64,000 nt of DNA. Origin: Micromonospora pallida. Its GTDB lineage: Bacteria; Actinomycetota; Actinomycetes; Mycobacteriales; Micromonosporaceae. Below are positions 34,942-43,950 of this stretch, in pieces. The stretch is taken from contig NZ_FMHW01000002.1 in NCBI RefSeq assembly GCF_900090325.1, forward strand, positions 1,364,001 through 1,428,000, written 5' to 3'. The notes beneath the pieces are model-generated. The model searched no databases and was not told where the DNA came from. It was given only the letters and a program-made list of their open reading frames with translations. A program made the position numbers and the translations under genes. Numbering within the stretch: the first letter of the stretch is position 1; every line of letters begins with the position of its first letter.

Positions 34942-36291
34942 ATGGCATCCGCCACCTCACCCCGAACATCGCACCGGAGAGTCCTGACCGCCACCACCGT
35001 CGGGACCACCCTGGAATGGTTCGACTTCGCGTTGTACGGCGCCCTCGCGGGCGTCGTGTTCCCCCAGGTCTTCTTTCCCACGTCCACGCCGGCCGTGGCG
35101 GTCATCCAGTCGTTCGCGACGTTCGGGGTGGGTTTCCTCGCCCGGCCGCTCGGCGCGGTCGCCTTCGCCAAGATGGCGGACCGGGCCGGCCGGAAGAAGG
35201 CCATGGTCGTCTCGCTGACCATGATGGGCGCGGTGTCGCTGGCCATCGCCCTGCTCCCCGGCTACCACTCCATCGGGGTGGCCGCCCCGGCGATCCTCGT
35301 CCTGCTGCGCTTCCTACAGGGCTTCTGCCTCGGCGGCGAGGCCAGCTCGGCGCAGGTCATGGCGCTGGAGTACGCGCCGGACGGCCGACGCGGCCTCTTC
35401 GGGGCGATGGTGAACTTCGGCAACCCGCTCGGCCAGGTTCTCGTGGCCCTGTTCATGCTCGGCACCGGCGCCCTGCTCGGCGAGACCGTGTTGAACAGTT
35501 GGGGCTGGCGGATCCCGTTCGTCATCGGCGCGCTGATCGCGGTCGTCGGCTACTTCATCCGGCGGCACGTCGAGGAGTCACCGGTCTTCGTCGAGGCGAG
35601 CCGGATCGGCGCCCAGGCCCGGCGTCCGCTCCGGGAACTGTTCCGCACGCACCGGTCGACGATGATCCGGCTCATCCTGGTCTGGCTCCCGAACACCGCG
35701 CTGAGCTACGTCGTCAGCACGTACGCCCTGGCGTACATCGTCAACAGCTTGGGCATGTCCAGCTCGATCACGTTCGGCCTGGTGCTCGTGCTGAACCTCT
35801 TCGGCCTCGCGCTGGTGCCGCTCGGCGGGGCGCTGTCCGACCGGTTCGGCCGTACCCGGGTGCTGATGGCCACGATGACCACGTCCCTCATCGGTTCGGT
35901 GGCGCTGTTCCCGCTGCTGGACACCAGGAACATCCCGGTCATGCTGCTGGCCATGCTGGTCAGCCAGGGTTCGCAGTTCATGTCGGCCGGTGTGCTGGCC
36001 GCCTTCTTCGCCGAGCCGTTCCCGACCGCCGTCCGGTACTCGGGCCACGCCACCGTCTACACCCTGAACAACCTCATCGCCGGCTCCACCGCGCCGTTCG
36101 CCGCCGCCCTGCTGCTGTCGTCGACGGGCACCACCTGGAGCATCGTCGGCGTCCTGGTCGGGCTGTACGTCGTCGGCATCGCCGTGCTGGCCACGCTGCC
36201 CGAGACCCGGTGGCTGCCGTTCGCCGACAACCACCACGTCACCACGCCCACCCACCCCAAGTCGACCGCTGCCCTGGCCGCGGTGGACTGA
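34942..36291 (+). CDS. MHS-family (shikimate/proline-type) MFS transporter
   Basis: 449 residues behind GGAGG. It has twelve hydrophobic segments. The start TATTVGTTLEWFDFALYGALAG is diagnostic of the metabolite:H+ symporter branch (ShiA, KgtP, ProP, CitA). Motif A is seen as FAKMADRAGRKKAMV and, in the second half, GALSDRFGRTRVLM. It probably imports a carboxylic acid or zwitterion by proton symport. Its neighbours are a cupin, a zinc dehydrogenase and a racemase-like protein, which suggests uptake feeding catabolism. Confidence 0.92.
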   Translation: MASATSPRTSHRRVLTATTVGTTLEWFDFALYGALAGVVFPQVFFPTSTPAVAVIQSFATFGVGFLARPLGAVAFAKMADRAGRKKAMVVSLTMMGAVSLAIALLPGYHSIGVAAPAILVLLRFLQGFCLGGEASSAQVMALEYAPDGRRGLFGAMVNFGNPLGQVLVALFMLGTGALLGETVLNSWGWRIPFVIGALIAVVGYFIRRHVEESPVFVEASRIGAQARRPLRELFRTHRSTMIRLILVWLPNTALSYVVSTYALAYIVNSLGMSSSITFGLVLVLNLFGLALVPLGGALSDRFGRTRVLMATMTTSLIGSVALFPLLDTRNIPVMLLAMLVSQGSQFMSAGVLAAFFAEPFPTAVRYSGHATVYTLNNLIAGSTAPFAAALLLSSTGTTWSIVGVLVGLYVVGIAVLATLPETRWLPFADNHHVTTPTHPKSTAALAAVD

Positions 36292-36318
36292 CCCGACCCC
36301 TCGAACGGAGAGTCACCG

Positions 36319-37347
36319 ATGGAAGCTGTGATCAAGACCGGCCCGTACCCGGGTATCGAGGTAGCGGACGTGCCCGAGCCCACCCCGGGGCCCGGGGAGG
36401 TGCTCATCGAGGTGGAGGCGGCCTCGGTCTGCGGGACGGACTACACCCTCGCCGACTGGACCGCTGGCGCGGCAGCCTGGGGCCCGTCGTTCCCGCTGAC
36501 CATGGGTCACGAGTACTGCGGCCGGGTGGTCGCGGTGGGCGAGGGCGTCCAGGCCGTCACGGTCGGTCAGCGCATTGCGGGGGAGTCGCACGTGTGGTGC
36601 GGCACCTGCGAGGCGTGTCGCCGGGACGCGCGGCACAACTGCCTGAACATCAGCATCCCCGGCGTGAGCCGCAACGGGGCCTTCGCGCCGCTGCTCGCCG
36701 TCCCGGAGACCGCCTGCTTCCCGCTCGCCGACGAGATCGGCCCGGAGGCCGTGCTGTTCGAGTCCGCCGGTGTCGCCATGCACGCCATCCAGCAGGCCGG
36801 CGACGTCGCCGGCCGGAGCATCGCCATCACCGGTGCCGGGCCGGTCGGACTGTTCCTCATCGCCGAGCTGCGGGCGCTGGGGGCCGGCGAGGTGCTGGTC
36901 CTCGAGCCGAACCCGGCCCGCCGGGAACGCGCGGCGGCGCTCGGCGCCACCACGTTCACCGGTGAGCAGGCCGCCGAGCTGGCCGAGCACGCCCGCCGGA
37001 TCGGCCCCCTCGGCGGTGTCGAGATCGGCTTCGAGGTGTCCGGGGCGCCCGCCGCGTACGAGGCGATGTTCGGCACGCTCGGCCTGGAGGGCACCCTCGT
37101 GTCGGTCGGCCACTCGTCCACGCCGGTCGGTGTGCACATCACCCGGGACGTGAACCTGCGGGTGATCAACTGGAAGGGTGTGTACGGCCGCCGGATCTGG
37201 TCGAGCTGGGAGCGGCTTCAGGAACTCGTGCTGTCCGGGCGGGTCGACCTGGCCCCCTTCATCGAGGGCGAGCTGAAGGTCGCGGAGCTGCCGGAGCGGA
37301 TGGCCGACATCCGGCAACTGCCCGGCAAGGTGGTGGTGCGCCCGTGA
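36319..37347 (+). CDS. Zinc-dependent medium-chain dehydrogenase
   Basis: 342 residues behind a GGAG site. It is a threonine/sorbitol dehydrogenase-like MDR. The catalytic zinc ligands are Cys in SVCGTDYT and the His-Glu of MGHEYCGRVV. The structural zinc lobe has four Cys (GTCEACRRDARHNC plus the preceding VWCG). The NAD-binding motif is GAGPVGLFLIAEL near residue 176. It should oxidise a secondary alcohol or amino alcohol with NAD(P). It overlaps the racemase-like gene by 4 bases and follows the MHS transporter by 27. Confidence 0.9.
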   Translation: MEAVIKTGPYPGIEVADVPEPTPGPGEVLIEVEAASVCGTDYTLADWTAGAAAWGPSFPLTMGHEYCGRVVAVGEGVQAVTVGQRIAGESHVWCGTCEACRRDARHNCLNISIPGVSRNGAFAPLLAVPETACFPLADEIGPEAVLFESAGVAMHAIQQAGDVAGRSIAITGAGPVGLFLIAELRALGAGEVLVLEPNPARRERAAALGATTFTGEQAAELAEHARRIGPLGGVEIGFEVSGAPAAYEAMFGTLGLEGTLVSVGHSSTPVGVHITRDVNLRVINWKGVYGRRIWSSWERLQELVLSGRVDLAPFIEGELKVAELPERMADIRQLPGKVVVRP

Positions 37348-38384
37348 CGGACCGCACCGACTCCGGTGCCCGGTGGCAGACGTCCTCGGCGGGACGGACG
37401 GTCGCGTTCGTCCACACCGTTCCCGGCCTGGCTCCGGTGTTCGAGGACGTTGCCCGGGACCGCGTCGCGGCCGTCACCACCCGGCACATCGTCGACGAGG
37501 AGCTGTTCGGTACCGCGACGGCCGAGCCGGGCCTGGCGTTCGACCGGGCGGTGACGACGCTCCAGCGGCACGTCGACTCGGCCGTCGACGGGGGCGCCGA
37601 CGCGGTGGTCGTCACCTGCTCGACCCTCGGCCCGGCCACGGACGTGGTCGCGGCCACCAGGCAGGTGCCGGTGATCCGCGTCGACCGGCCGATGGCGCGG
37701 CGCGCCGTCGGATACCGCCGGGTAGGTCTGCTGGCGACCCTGGAATCCAACCGGGCCGCCAGCCGCGCCGTCATCGAGCGGGTCGCCGCCGAGCAGGGCA
37801 CCACCGTCGAGGTCGTGGACCGGCTCTGCGACGGCGCCTTCGACCACCTGAAGGCCGGGGACCAGGCCCGGCACGACGAGGCGATCCGTACGGTGGCCGC
37901 CGACCTCGCCGGCCAGGTGGACGTGCTGGTCCTGGCGCAGGCGTCGATGGCCAACGCGGCCAGCCTGATCGGGGGGCCGGTGCCGGTGCTCACCAGTCCG
38001 GCGGCGGCCGTGGAGGAGGCGGGGGAGGTTCTGGCCCGGGGGCCGCGACCAGGGCCCCCGCTAAAGCGGGAGGTCGGCATCTCCCAGCTTCGGATCTACC
38101 GGATCCGGCCGGGGCTGATGGCCGACTGGCTGCCCTTCTTCCACCAGACGCTGGTCCCGCTGCACCACCTCGTCGGCATCCCGGTCCCGGCGGCCTGGGT
38201 CAACACCGAGGATCCGGACGAGTTCGTCTGGATTCGGCAGTTCCGGTCCCGGGAGTCGGTCTCCGACCAGGAACGCCAGTTCTTCTCCACCGCGCCCAGG
38301 GTGGCGCTCGGCGACGTCCGGGGGCGGTACGTCGAGTCGCTCCAGGTGCGCCTGCTGACCGGTACGGTGTCCGGGGCAGCTTGA
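37344..38384 (+). CDS. Aspartate/glutamate racemase-like protein fused to a NIPSNAP domain
   Basis: 346 residues from a GTG overlapping the dehydrogenase stop. Residues about 15-240 form an Asp/Glu racemase-like domain. One catalytic cysteine is clear in VVTCSTLGP. The second position (VLAQASMANA) has no Cys, so a true two-base racemase is unlikely; a decarboxylase- or isomerase-like role is possible. Residues about 245-346 look like a NIPSNAP domain (QLRIYRIRPGLMADWLPFF, later VNTEDPDEFVWIRQF). The fusion is in one continuous frame. It is the last gene before a strong terminator. I do not know a characterised protein with this pairing. Confidence 0.75.
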   Translation: MTDRTDSGARWQTSSAGRTVAFVHTVPGLAPVFEDVARDRVAAVTTRHIVDEELFGTATAEPGLAFDRAVTTLQRHVDSAVDGGADAVVVTCSTLGPATDVVAATRQVPVIRVDRPMARRAVGYRRVGLLATLESNRAASRAVIERVAAEQGTTVEVVDRLCDGAFDHLKAGDQARHDEAIRTVAADLAGQVDVLVLAQASMANAASLIGGPVPVLTSPAAAVEEAGEVLARGPRPGPPLKREVGISQLRIYRIRPGLMADWLPFFHQTLVPLHHLVGIPVPAAWVNTEDPDEFVWIRQFRSRESVSDQERQFFSTAPRVALGDVRGRYVESLQVRLLTGTVSGAA

Positions 38385-38395
38385 TCGACTCCATG

Positions 38396-38444
38396 TCGCC
38401 AAAGCTGCGGTGTCCGAGTACGGCGGACACCGCAGCTTTGGCGA
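38396..38444. terminator. Perfect 21-bp hairpin between convergent genes
   Basis: Bases 38396-38416 are exactly complementary to 38424-38444, with a 7-base loop. It starts 12 bases after the racemase-like gene (plus) and 71 before the end of pepE (minus), so it can stop transcription from both sides. The length and perfection are unusual, and it may be a copy of a dispersed palindromic repeat. Confidence 0.8.
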
Positions 38445-38514
38445 AACCGCGCGGCGGACCGGGCCGGGCGCCGGCCGGCTACCGGCCGGGACGGGCACGG
38501 CCGAGCGATCGGCC

Positions 38515-39255
38515 TCAGCCGCCGACGTCGAACGAACCCACCCGCTCGACGAGCCAGGTCACGTCGGTGCCGCTCGGCACCTCAACCGGCTCGGACCCCC
38601 GGCAGAACACCCGCCCGCCGGCGCTCACGCCGTCGAGCCGCATCACCCCGTCGCTCACCCGCAGCCAGGTGCCCTCGCGCATGCCGAGCACCGGGACGTC
38701 GTTCTCCTCAAGGAACTGGGTGATCCGCTCCTCCCGGGTCTCTCCCTGGTGCGTCGAGGACGGGTCCGGGTCGAGGTAGTGCGGGTTGATCTGGAAGGGC
38801 ACGAGACCGAAGGTCTCGAACGACGGCGGCGCGACGATGGGCATGTCGTTCGTCGTACGCAGGGTCGGCGTCGCGACGTTGGTGCCGGCGCTCGACCCGA
38901 GGTAGGGCATTCCCTCGGCCACCCGGGCGCGGACGACGTCGAGCAGGCCGAGGTCGTGGATCGCCTTGACGAGCCGGAAGGTGTTGCCGCCGCCGACGAA
39001 GACCGCCTCGGCGTCGGCGACCAGGTCGCGTGGCGTGCCCTCGTGGGCGCCCCGGACGGCGACGCCGAGTGGCTCCAGGGCCCGTCGGACGGCGTCGGTG
39101 TAGCCGTCGTGGTCGGCCAGCGCGAACGGGACGAACACGAGCGAGCGCCGGCCGTCGAGTACCTGGAGGATGGCGTCGCGCGCGTGCTCCAGGTAGGCCC
39201 GCCCCGGGGCGGTCGAGTTGGACAGGAGCAGTAGGTTCGGCTGGCCCTGGGGCAT
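38515..39255 (-). CDS. pepE: Dipeptidase PepE (S51 alpha-aspartyl dipeptidase)
   Basis: 246 residues behind AAGGAG. It has the S51 fold with the nucleophilic Ser in LGSSAGTNVA (about residue 122), upstream of the conserved FVGGGNTFRLVK, and a His in FQINPHYLDPD. PepE cleaves N-terminal aspartyl dipeptides in the cytoplasm without needing metal. It follows the IclR gene by 45 bases on the same strand and diverges from a dipeptide-type importer operon. It therefore probably hydrolyses the imported peptide or a related product. Confidence 0.9.
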   Translation of the reverse strand: MPQGQPNLLLLSNSTAPGRAYLEHARDAILQVLDGRRSLVFVPFALADHDGYTDAVRRALEPLGVAVRGAHEGTPRDLVADAEAVFVGGGNTFRLVKAIHDLGLLDVVRARVAEGMPYLGSSAGTNVATPTLRTTNDMPIVAPPSFETFGLVPFQINPHYLDPDPSSTHQGETREERITQFLEENDVPVLGMREGTWLRVSDGVMRLDGVSAGGRVFCRGSEPVEVPSGTDVTWLVERVGSFDVGG

Positions 39256-39300
39256 TGGTGTCTCCTTGGTGCGGCCGGTCTGGTTCGTCCGGCGCGGCGT

Positions 39301-40128
39301 TCAGTGGGCTTTTGTCGGCTCGGTCTGCCGGACCGCGACGGCCGAGTTGTTCGCCCGGTTGTCGAGCAGGGCGGAGAGTTGCTCCGCGGCGGTCTGTAGT
39401 GCGGGCAGGTGGTCCCGGATGTCGTCCGGACGGGCCGGATACTTGCTCTCGCCGAGGCTGAGCGAGCCGACCGGCCGCCCCCTGAGCATGATGGGTACGG
39501 CGAGCGCCCGGGTGGCGTAGTCGTATTCCCCCTCGGAGTAGGCGTAGCCCTGCGCGACCGCCTCGACGAAGAGTCGTTCCAGCTCGTGCTCGTCGGTCCT
39601 GGTCAGCTCGGTGAAGGTGGCGAAGACGCGACCGGAAATAAGCGCGCGCCGTTCGTTGCTGTCCAGGAAAGCGAAGTAGGCCCGGGAGGTGGCTCCGGCG
39701 TTGGCCGGGTACAGCTCGCCGACCAGTGGGTGACTCCGCAGCGGTCCGCCGCCGTTGACGGCGGCGACGCAGCGGACGTGGAGACCGTCCGGGACGGCGA
39801 AGATGGCGGTCCGGTCGGTCTGGAAGGCGAGCGGCTCGAGCACCCGCTGCGCCAGGGCGGCCAGTCCGCCCGTGCGTTCCCAGACGGCGGCCATCCGCCA
39901 CATGGTCGGTCCGAGGCTGTAGCGCCGGGTCACCGGGTCGGCGCTGAGGAAGCCCCGCGCGGCGAGCGCGGCGAGGATCCGCTGCGCGCTCGACTTGTCG
40001 ATGGCGAAGGCTTCGGCCAGCTCCAGGACGCCCCAGTCACGACGCCGTTCGGTGAACGACAGCAGGACCTCCAGGGCGCGGTCCACGGTCTGGAGCGGCG
40101 AGCGGGGGCGGGCGCCGGTGTCTGACAT
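39301..40128 (-). CDS. IclR-family transcriptional regulator
   Basis: 275 residues. The N-terminal winged helix-turn-helix (about 10-75) has LELAEAFAIDKSSAQRILAALAARGFL. The C-terminal IclR effector domain has the expected segments (GLHVRCVAAV, YPANAGATSRAYFAF). It diverges from the importer operon beginning at 40294. A TTCTC-N7-GAGAA element in the gap is a possible binding site. IclR proteins usually respond to a catabolic substrate or intermediate, which fits control of this operon and of pepE downstream. Confidence 0.92.
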   Translation of the reverse strand: MSDTGARPRSPLQTVDRALEVLLSFTERRRDWGVLELAEAFAIDKSSAQRILAALAARGFLSADPVTRRYSLGPTMWRMAAVWERTGGLAALAQRVLEPLAFQTDRTAIFAVPDGLHVRCVAAVNGGGPLRSHPLVGELYPANAGATSRAYFAFLDSNERRALISGRVFATFTELTRTDEHELERLFVEAVAQGYAYSEGEYDYATRALAVPIMLRGRPVGSLSLGESKYPARPDDIRDHLPALQTAAEQLSALLDNRANNSAVAVRQTEPTKAH

Positions 40129-40190
40129 GGGGCCTCCGGGATGGCTGGGACGAAAGAGAACTTACCGCACCCCGGCCCGCTAGGGATGCC

Positions 40191-40207
40191 TTCTCATATA
40201 CAGAGAA
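40191..40207. promoter_or_regulatory. Candidate IclR operator
   Basis: TTCTC at 40191-40195 and GAGAA at 40203-40207 form a perfect inverted repeat with the AT-rich spacer ATATACA. It lies in the 165-bp gap between the divergent IclR and permease starts, in the only clearly AT-rich patch there. Confidence 0.45.
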
Positions 40208-40293
40208 AGTATTGCAGGTGGCTGCCGGGCGAGCGAATCCTGGGTGGCGCAAAGGCCAGGTCAGACCCAACGAAGCGCAGATTGGAGGTGGCC

Positions 40294-41301
40294 GTGAACC
40301 ACGTGGTGCGACGAGTCCTCGCGATGATCCCGGCACTGTTCGGTGTCGTGCTCTGCATCTTCCTGCTCACTCGCGTCCTGCCCGGTGACCCGGCCCGGAC
40401 GCTCGCGGGGGAGCAGGCCGACCCGGCGACCGTCGAGAAGATCCGCGCCGACATGGGCCTCGACCAGCCCCTGGTCGCCCAGTTCGTCTCCTACGTGCGC
40501 GGCCTCTTCGAGGGGGACTTCGGGTTCGCCTGGCACACCGGGCAACCGGTCCTCACGGACTTCGCCTCCCGACTGCCGGCGACGGTCGAACTCGCCGTCG
40601 TGGCGATCCTCATCTCGCTGCTCGTCGGGGTCCCGATCGGGGTGATCAGCGCGACCCGGCGCGACCGGCCCATCGACCACGCCAGCCGCATCTTCTCGCT
40701 GGTCGGGGCGTCCATGCCGCTGTTCTGGCTGGCCCTGCTCGTGATCTTCATCTTCTACAACAAGCTCGGCTGGGAGCCGGCTCCGCTGGGCCGCATCGCC
40801 CAGGACGTGAACCCGCCGACGTCGATCACCGGTTTCTACGTCCTCGACTCGCTGATGACCGGTGACTTCGTCGCGCTCAAGTCGGCGCTGGCTCACATCA
40901 TCTGGCCGGCCATGTGTCTCGCCACCGGAAGCACGGCGATCATCGCCCGGATGACCCGGTCCGAGATGCTCGAGGTGATCAACCAGGACTACGTGCGCAC
41001 CGCCCGATCCAAGGGCCTGCCGCCGGCCAAGGTCATCCTCAAGCACGCGCTGAAGAACGCCGCCCCGGTCATCGTGACCGTCGTCGGCCTCCAGTTCGGC
41101 CAGCTCCTCGGCGGTGCGGTCATCACCGAGACGGTCTTCAGCTGGCCCGGCATCGGCGCCTACGTCGTCCAGTCCGTGCTCGCCACCGACTACGCGCCGG
41201 TGCAGGCCTTCACGCTGCTCGCCGCGGTCGTCTACCTGACCGTCAACCTCTGCGTCGACCTGTTCAACGCCCGCCTGGACCCGAGGATCGAGAATGCCTG
41301 A
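40294..41301 (+). CDS. Dipeptide-type ABC transporter permease (DppB-like)
   Basis: 335 residues from a GTG at 40294, with GGAGG at 40284-40288. It has the DppB/OppB architecture: an N-terminal helix (VVRRVLAMIPALFGVVLCIFLL), a large external loop and the permease core with the EAA-type loop MLEVINQDYVRTARSKGLPP near residue 230. It forms half of the channel for a peptide or peptide-like solute. It is the first gene of the operon DppB-DppC-DppA-M20-DUF1177-DppDF-AroM under a divergent IclR gene, and it overlaps DppC by 8 bases. Confidence 0.93.
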   Translation: MNHVVRRVLAMIPALFGVVLCIFLLTRVLPGDPARTLAGEQADPATVEKIRADMGLDQPLVAQFVSYVRGLFEGDFGFAWHTGQPVLTDFASRLPATVELAVVAILISLLVGVPIGVISATRRDRPIDHASRIFSLVGASMPLFWLALLVIFIFYNKLGWEPAPLGRIAQDVNPPTSITGFYVLDSLMTGDFVALKSALAHIIWPAMCLATGSTAIIARMTRSEMLEVINQDYVRTARSKGLPPAKVILKHALKNAAPVIVTVVGLQFGQLLGGAVITETVFSWPGIGAYVVQSVLATDYAPVQAFTLLAAVVYLTVNLCVDLFNARLDPRIENA

Positions 41302-42202
41302 CACCACCGTGTCCGCCACCGCGCCGGGCCGCCCGGTCGCGTCGGCCGACCAGGCGAGGTCGCGGCCCACGACCGCCTGGCGACTGCTGGTCCGCAACCG
41401 TCTGGCGATGGTCGGTCTCGTCTTCATCGCGATCTGGACCATCGGCGCGCTGCTGGCCAACCTGCTGCCGTACTCGCCCACCGAGACCGGCGTCGGCGGG
41501 CTCCTCGAGCCGCCCTCCAGCGAACACCTCTTCGGTACGGACAACTTCGGCCGCGACATCCTCGCCCGGGTGCTCGCCGGCGGGCGGATCTCGCTCTGGA
41601 CCGGCCTCATCGCCGTCGGGATCTCGCTGCTCATCGGTGTCCCGATCGGCGCCATCTCCGGCTTCGTCGGCGGCGCGGTGAGCACGGTGCTCATGCGGGT
41701 GATGGACGTGCTGCTCGCGTTCCCGTCGCTCGTCCTGGCCATGGCCATCGCCGCCGCGCTCGGCCCGGGCCTGGCCAGCGCGATGGTCGCGGTGGGCGTC
41801 GTCGGTATCCCCGAGTTCGCCCGCATCGTCTACAGCCAGACCCGCTCGCTGCGGGAGCGCGACTTCGTCGAGGCGGGACGCGCCCTGGGCCTGCGGGACC
41901 GGACGATCCTCATCCGCCACATCGTCCCGAACACCGTCGCGCCGATCCTCGTCCGAGCGACCCTCGGCATGGGTTACGCGATCCTCACGGCCGCCTCGCT
42001 CAGCTTCATCGGCCTCGGCGCGCAGCCGCCGACGCCGGAGTGGGGCGTGATGATCTCGGACGGCCGTGGCTACATCATCAGCGGCGAGTGGTGGATGACC
42101 CTCTTCCCGGGCATCGCCATCGCCACCTCGATTCTCGGCTTCAACCTCATCGGCGACGGCCTTCGTGACGTCCTCGACCCGCGCCTGCGGACGAGCCGAT
42201 GA
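41294..42202 (+). CDS. Dipeptide-type ABC transporter permease (DppC-like)
   Basis: 302 residues. It has an N-terminal OppC-type segment with one membrane helix and the FGTDNFGRDILARVLAGGRISL motif characteristic of DppC/OppC. The core permease has the EAA loop FARIVYSQTRSLRERDFVEAGRALG. It pairs with the preceding permease. About 70 bases separate it from the binding-protein gene. Confidence 0.93.
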   Translation: MPDTTVSATAPGRPVASADQARSRPTTAWRLLVRNRLAMVGLVFIAIWTIGALLANLLPYSPTETGVGGLLEPPSSEHLFGTDNFGRDILARVLAGGRISLWTGLIAVGISLLIGVPIGAISGFVGGAVSTVLMRVMDVLLAFPSLVLAMAIAAALGPGLASAMVAVGVVGIPEFARIVYSQTRSLRERDFVEAGRALGLRDRTILIRHIVPNTVAPILVRATLGMGYAILTAASLSFIGLGAQPPTPEWGVMISDGRGYIISGEWWMTLFPGIAIATSILGFNLIGDGLRDVLDPRLRTSR

Positions 42203-42275
42203 CCCGGTGCGGACCTGTCACGGACGCCAGCCCATCCGCCCAATCAACCCCCACCCTGATCCGAAGGAGAACAGC

Positions 42276-43853
42276 GTGAAGCGCAGCGCCACCCTGGCCG
42301 CCGCGGTCGCCGCCACCTTCCTTGCCGCCGGCTGTGGAGCCAACGCCAACCAGGGCGGTTCCTCGCAGGCCGATGGGGCCGGCAAGGACACCCTCGTGGT
42401 CGCCTACTCGGAGGGCGGCAAGACCCTCAACCCCGCCGAGGCGAACGACGTCACCTCCGACACGTTCGTCGTGGCCGCCTACGACCAGCTCGTCACGTAC
42501 GACCGCACGACGGTGGACGGCAAGCCGACCGCCAAGACGGACACCATCGTGCCGATGCTGGCGGAGAAGTGGGAGGCGAGCCCCGACTCGAAGAGCTACA
42601 CCTTCACCCTGCGGCAGGGCGTGAAGTTCGAGGACGGCTCGCCCCTGGACTCCGACGACGTCGTCAAGTCGTTCGACTTCATCAAGAAGTCGAGCTCGGC
42701 GAGCTTCCTCTACGGTATGGCCGGTATCTCCACCGTGACCGCGGTCGACCCGCAGACGGTGAAGATCGACCTCACCGCGCCGAACCACCTCTTCCTCCAG
42801 ATCCTGCCGATGTACTCGTTCTCGATCATCAACATCGACAAGGTCAACGCCGAGGGCGGCGCCAAGTGGCTCGACACGAACACCGCCGGCTCCGGCCCCT
42901 ACCAGCTGAAGAAGTGGGACCCGGCGACCGAGGCCGTGCTCGAGCGCAAGGACGACTACTGGGGTGAGAAGCCGGCCCTGCGCACCATCAACACCAAGTT
43001 CATCGGCGAGGCGAGCAACCGCGTCCAGCTCCTCAGCAAGGGCGAGGTCGACGTGGCGCTCGAGGTGCCGGCGAAGGACGTCGACGCCCTGTCGAAGCAG
43101 TCCGGCGTCACCATCGACTCCCGGGCCAGCAACAAGGTCCTCTTCTTCGGGATGAACAACCAGATCAAGCCGTTCGACAACCCGAAGGTCCGGCAGGCCG
43201 TCTCGTACGCGATCCCGTACGAGAAGCTCGTCAACGACGTCATGAAGGGCCAGGCGTCCCCGATGCGCTCGTCGGTGGCCAGCTCGACCCCGGGCTTCAG
43301 CGACGCCGGCTACGTCTACTCGTACGACCTGGACAAGGCCAAGTCGCTGCTCGCCGAGGCCGGCTACCCGAACGGCTTCAGCTTCGACTTCACCCTCGGT
43401 AGCGGCTTCCAGGACTGGTCGGACGACGCCGTCCTCATCCAGGCCGAGCTGGCGAAGATCGGCGTGAAGATGAACATCAAGAACATGGCGCGGCCGCAGT
43501 TCCTCGAGGCGCTCGCGACGAACAAGGTGCAGAGCTACATCACCCGCTGGACCTCCTTCGTCAACGACCCGGGCTACCACCTCGGCCTGCTGCTGACCAG
43601 CGACGGCACGAGCAACTACGCCAACTTCCACAACGCCGAGGTCGACAACCTCTGGAAGAAGGCCGCGACCGAGCCCGACCAGAAGGTCCGCAACGACCTG
43701 TACGGCAAGGCGCAGGAGATCATCAACACCCAGGCGCCGTGGGCGTACCTGTACGAGTACAACATCGTCGTCGCACAGCGCGAGGGCGTGCAGGGGTACA
43801 CCTCGTACCCCGACGGGATCATCCGCTACTTCCAGATGAGCAACAAGGGCTGA
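42276..43853 (+). CDS. Peptide/oligopeptide-binding lipoprotein (DppA-like, SBP family 5)
   Basis: 525 residues from a GTG at 42276 behind AAGGAGA. The signal peptide ends in a lipobox (FLAAGC). The mature part is a family 5 solute-binding protein with GGKTLNPAEANDVTSD and MLAEKWEASPDSKSYTFTLRQGVKFEDGSPLDSDDV, the classic SBP_bac_5 opening. It would capture the solute outside the membrane and deliver it to the two permeases. A hairpin after the stop may reduce expression of later genes relative to this one. Confidence 0.93.
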   Translation: MKRSATLAAAVAATFLAAGCGANANQGGSSQADGAGKDTLVVAYSEGGKTLNPAEANDVTSDTFVVAAYDQLVTYDRTTVDGKPTAKTDTIVPMLAEKWEASPDSKSYTFTLRQGVKFEDGSPLDSDDVVKSFDFIKKSSSASFLYGMAGISTVTAVDPQTVKIDLTAPNHLFLQILPMYSFSIINIDKVNAEGGAKWLDTNTAGSGPYQLKKWDPATEAVLERKDDYWGEKPALRTINTKFIGEASNRVQLLSKGEVDVALEVPAKDVDALSKQSGVTIDSRASNKVLFFGMNNQIKPFDNPKVRQAVSYAIPYEKLVNDVMKGQASPMRSSVASSTPGFSDAGYVYSYDLDKAKSLLAEAGYPNGFSFDFTLGSGFQDWSDDAVLIQAELAKIGVKMNIKNMARPQFLEALATNKVQSYITRWTSFVNDPGYHLGLLLTSDGTSNYANFHNAEVDNLWKKAATEPDQKVRNDLYGKAQEIINTQAPWAYLYEYNIVVAQREGVQGYTSYPDGIIRYFQMSNKG

Positions 43854-43857
43854 CGCA

Positions 43858-43895
43858 GGGGAGGCGTGCCGCCGCGCCCGGTGGCACGCCTCCTC
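43858..43895. terminator. Intra-operon hairpin after the binding-protein gene
   Basis: GGAGGCGTGCC at 43860-43870 pairs exactly with 43883-43893, extended by one G-U and one G-C pair. It starts a few bases after the stop at 43853. Partial termination here would explain higher binding-protein levels. The hairpin also covers the GTGs at 43866 and 43881, so they are poor start codons for the next gene. Confidence 0.65.
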
Positions 43896-43950
43896 CCCGC
43901 CCTGCTCGTCAATCCCACCCCTGCGGGCGAAGACCACACCTGGAGCCGAC

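Noticed and set aside
34404..35246. A 280-codon minus-strand frame opposite the cupin and MHS genes
   Set aside because: The plus-strand genes have ribosome sites and family motifs; the minus frame has neither.
43866..43950. GTG at 43866 as the start of the M20 peptidase
   Set aside because: It lies inside the hairpin that follows the binding-protein gene and would add about 30 residues unlike any peptidase N-terminus.
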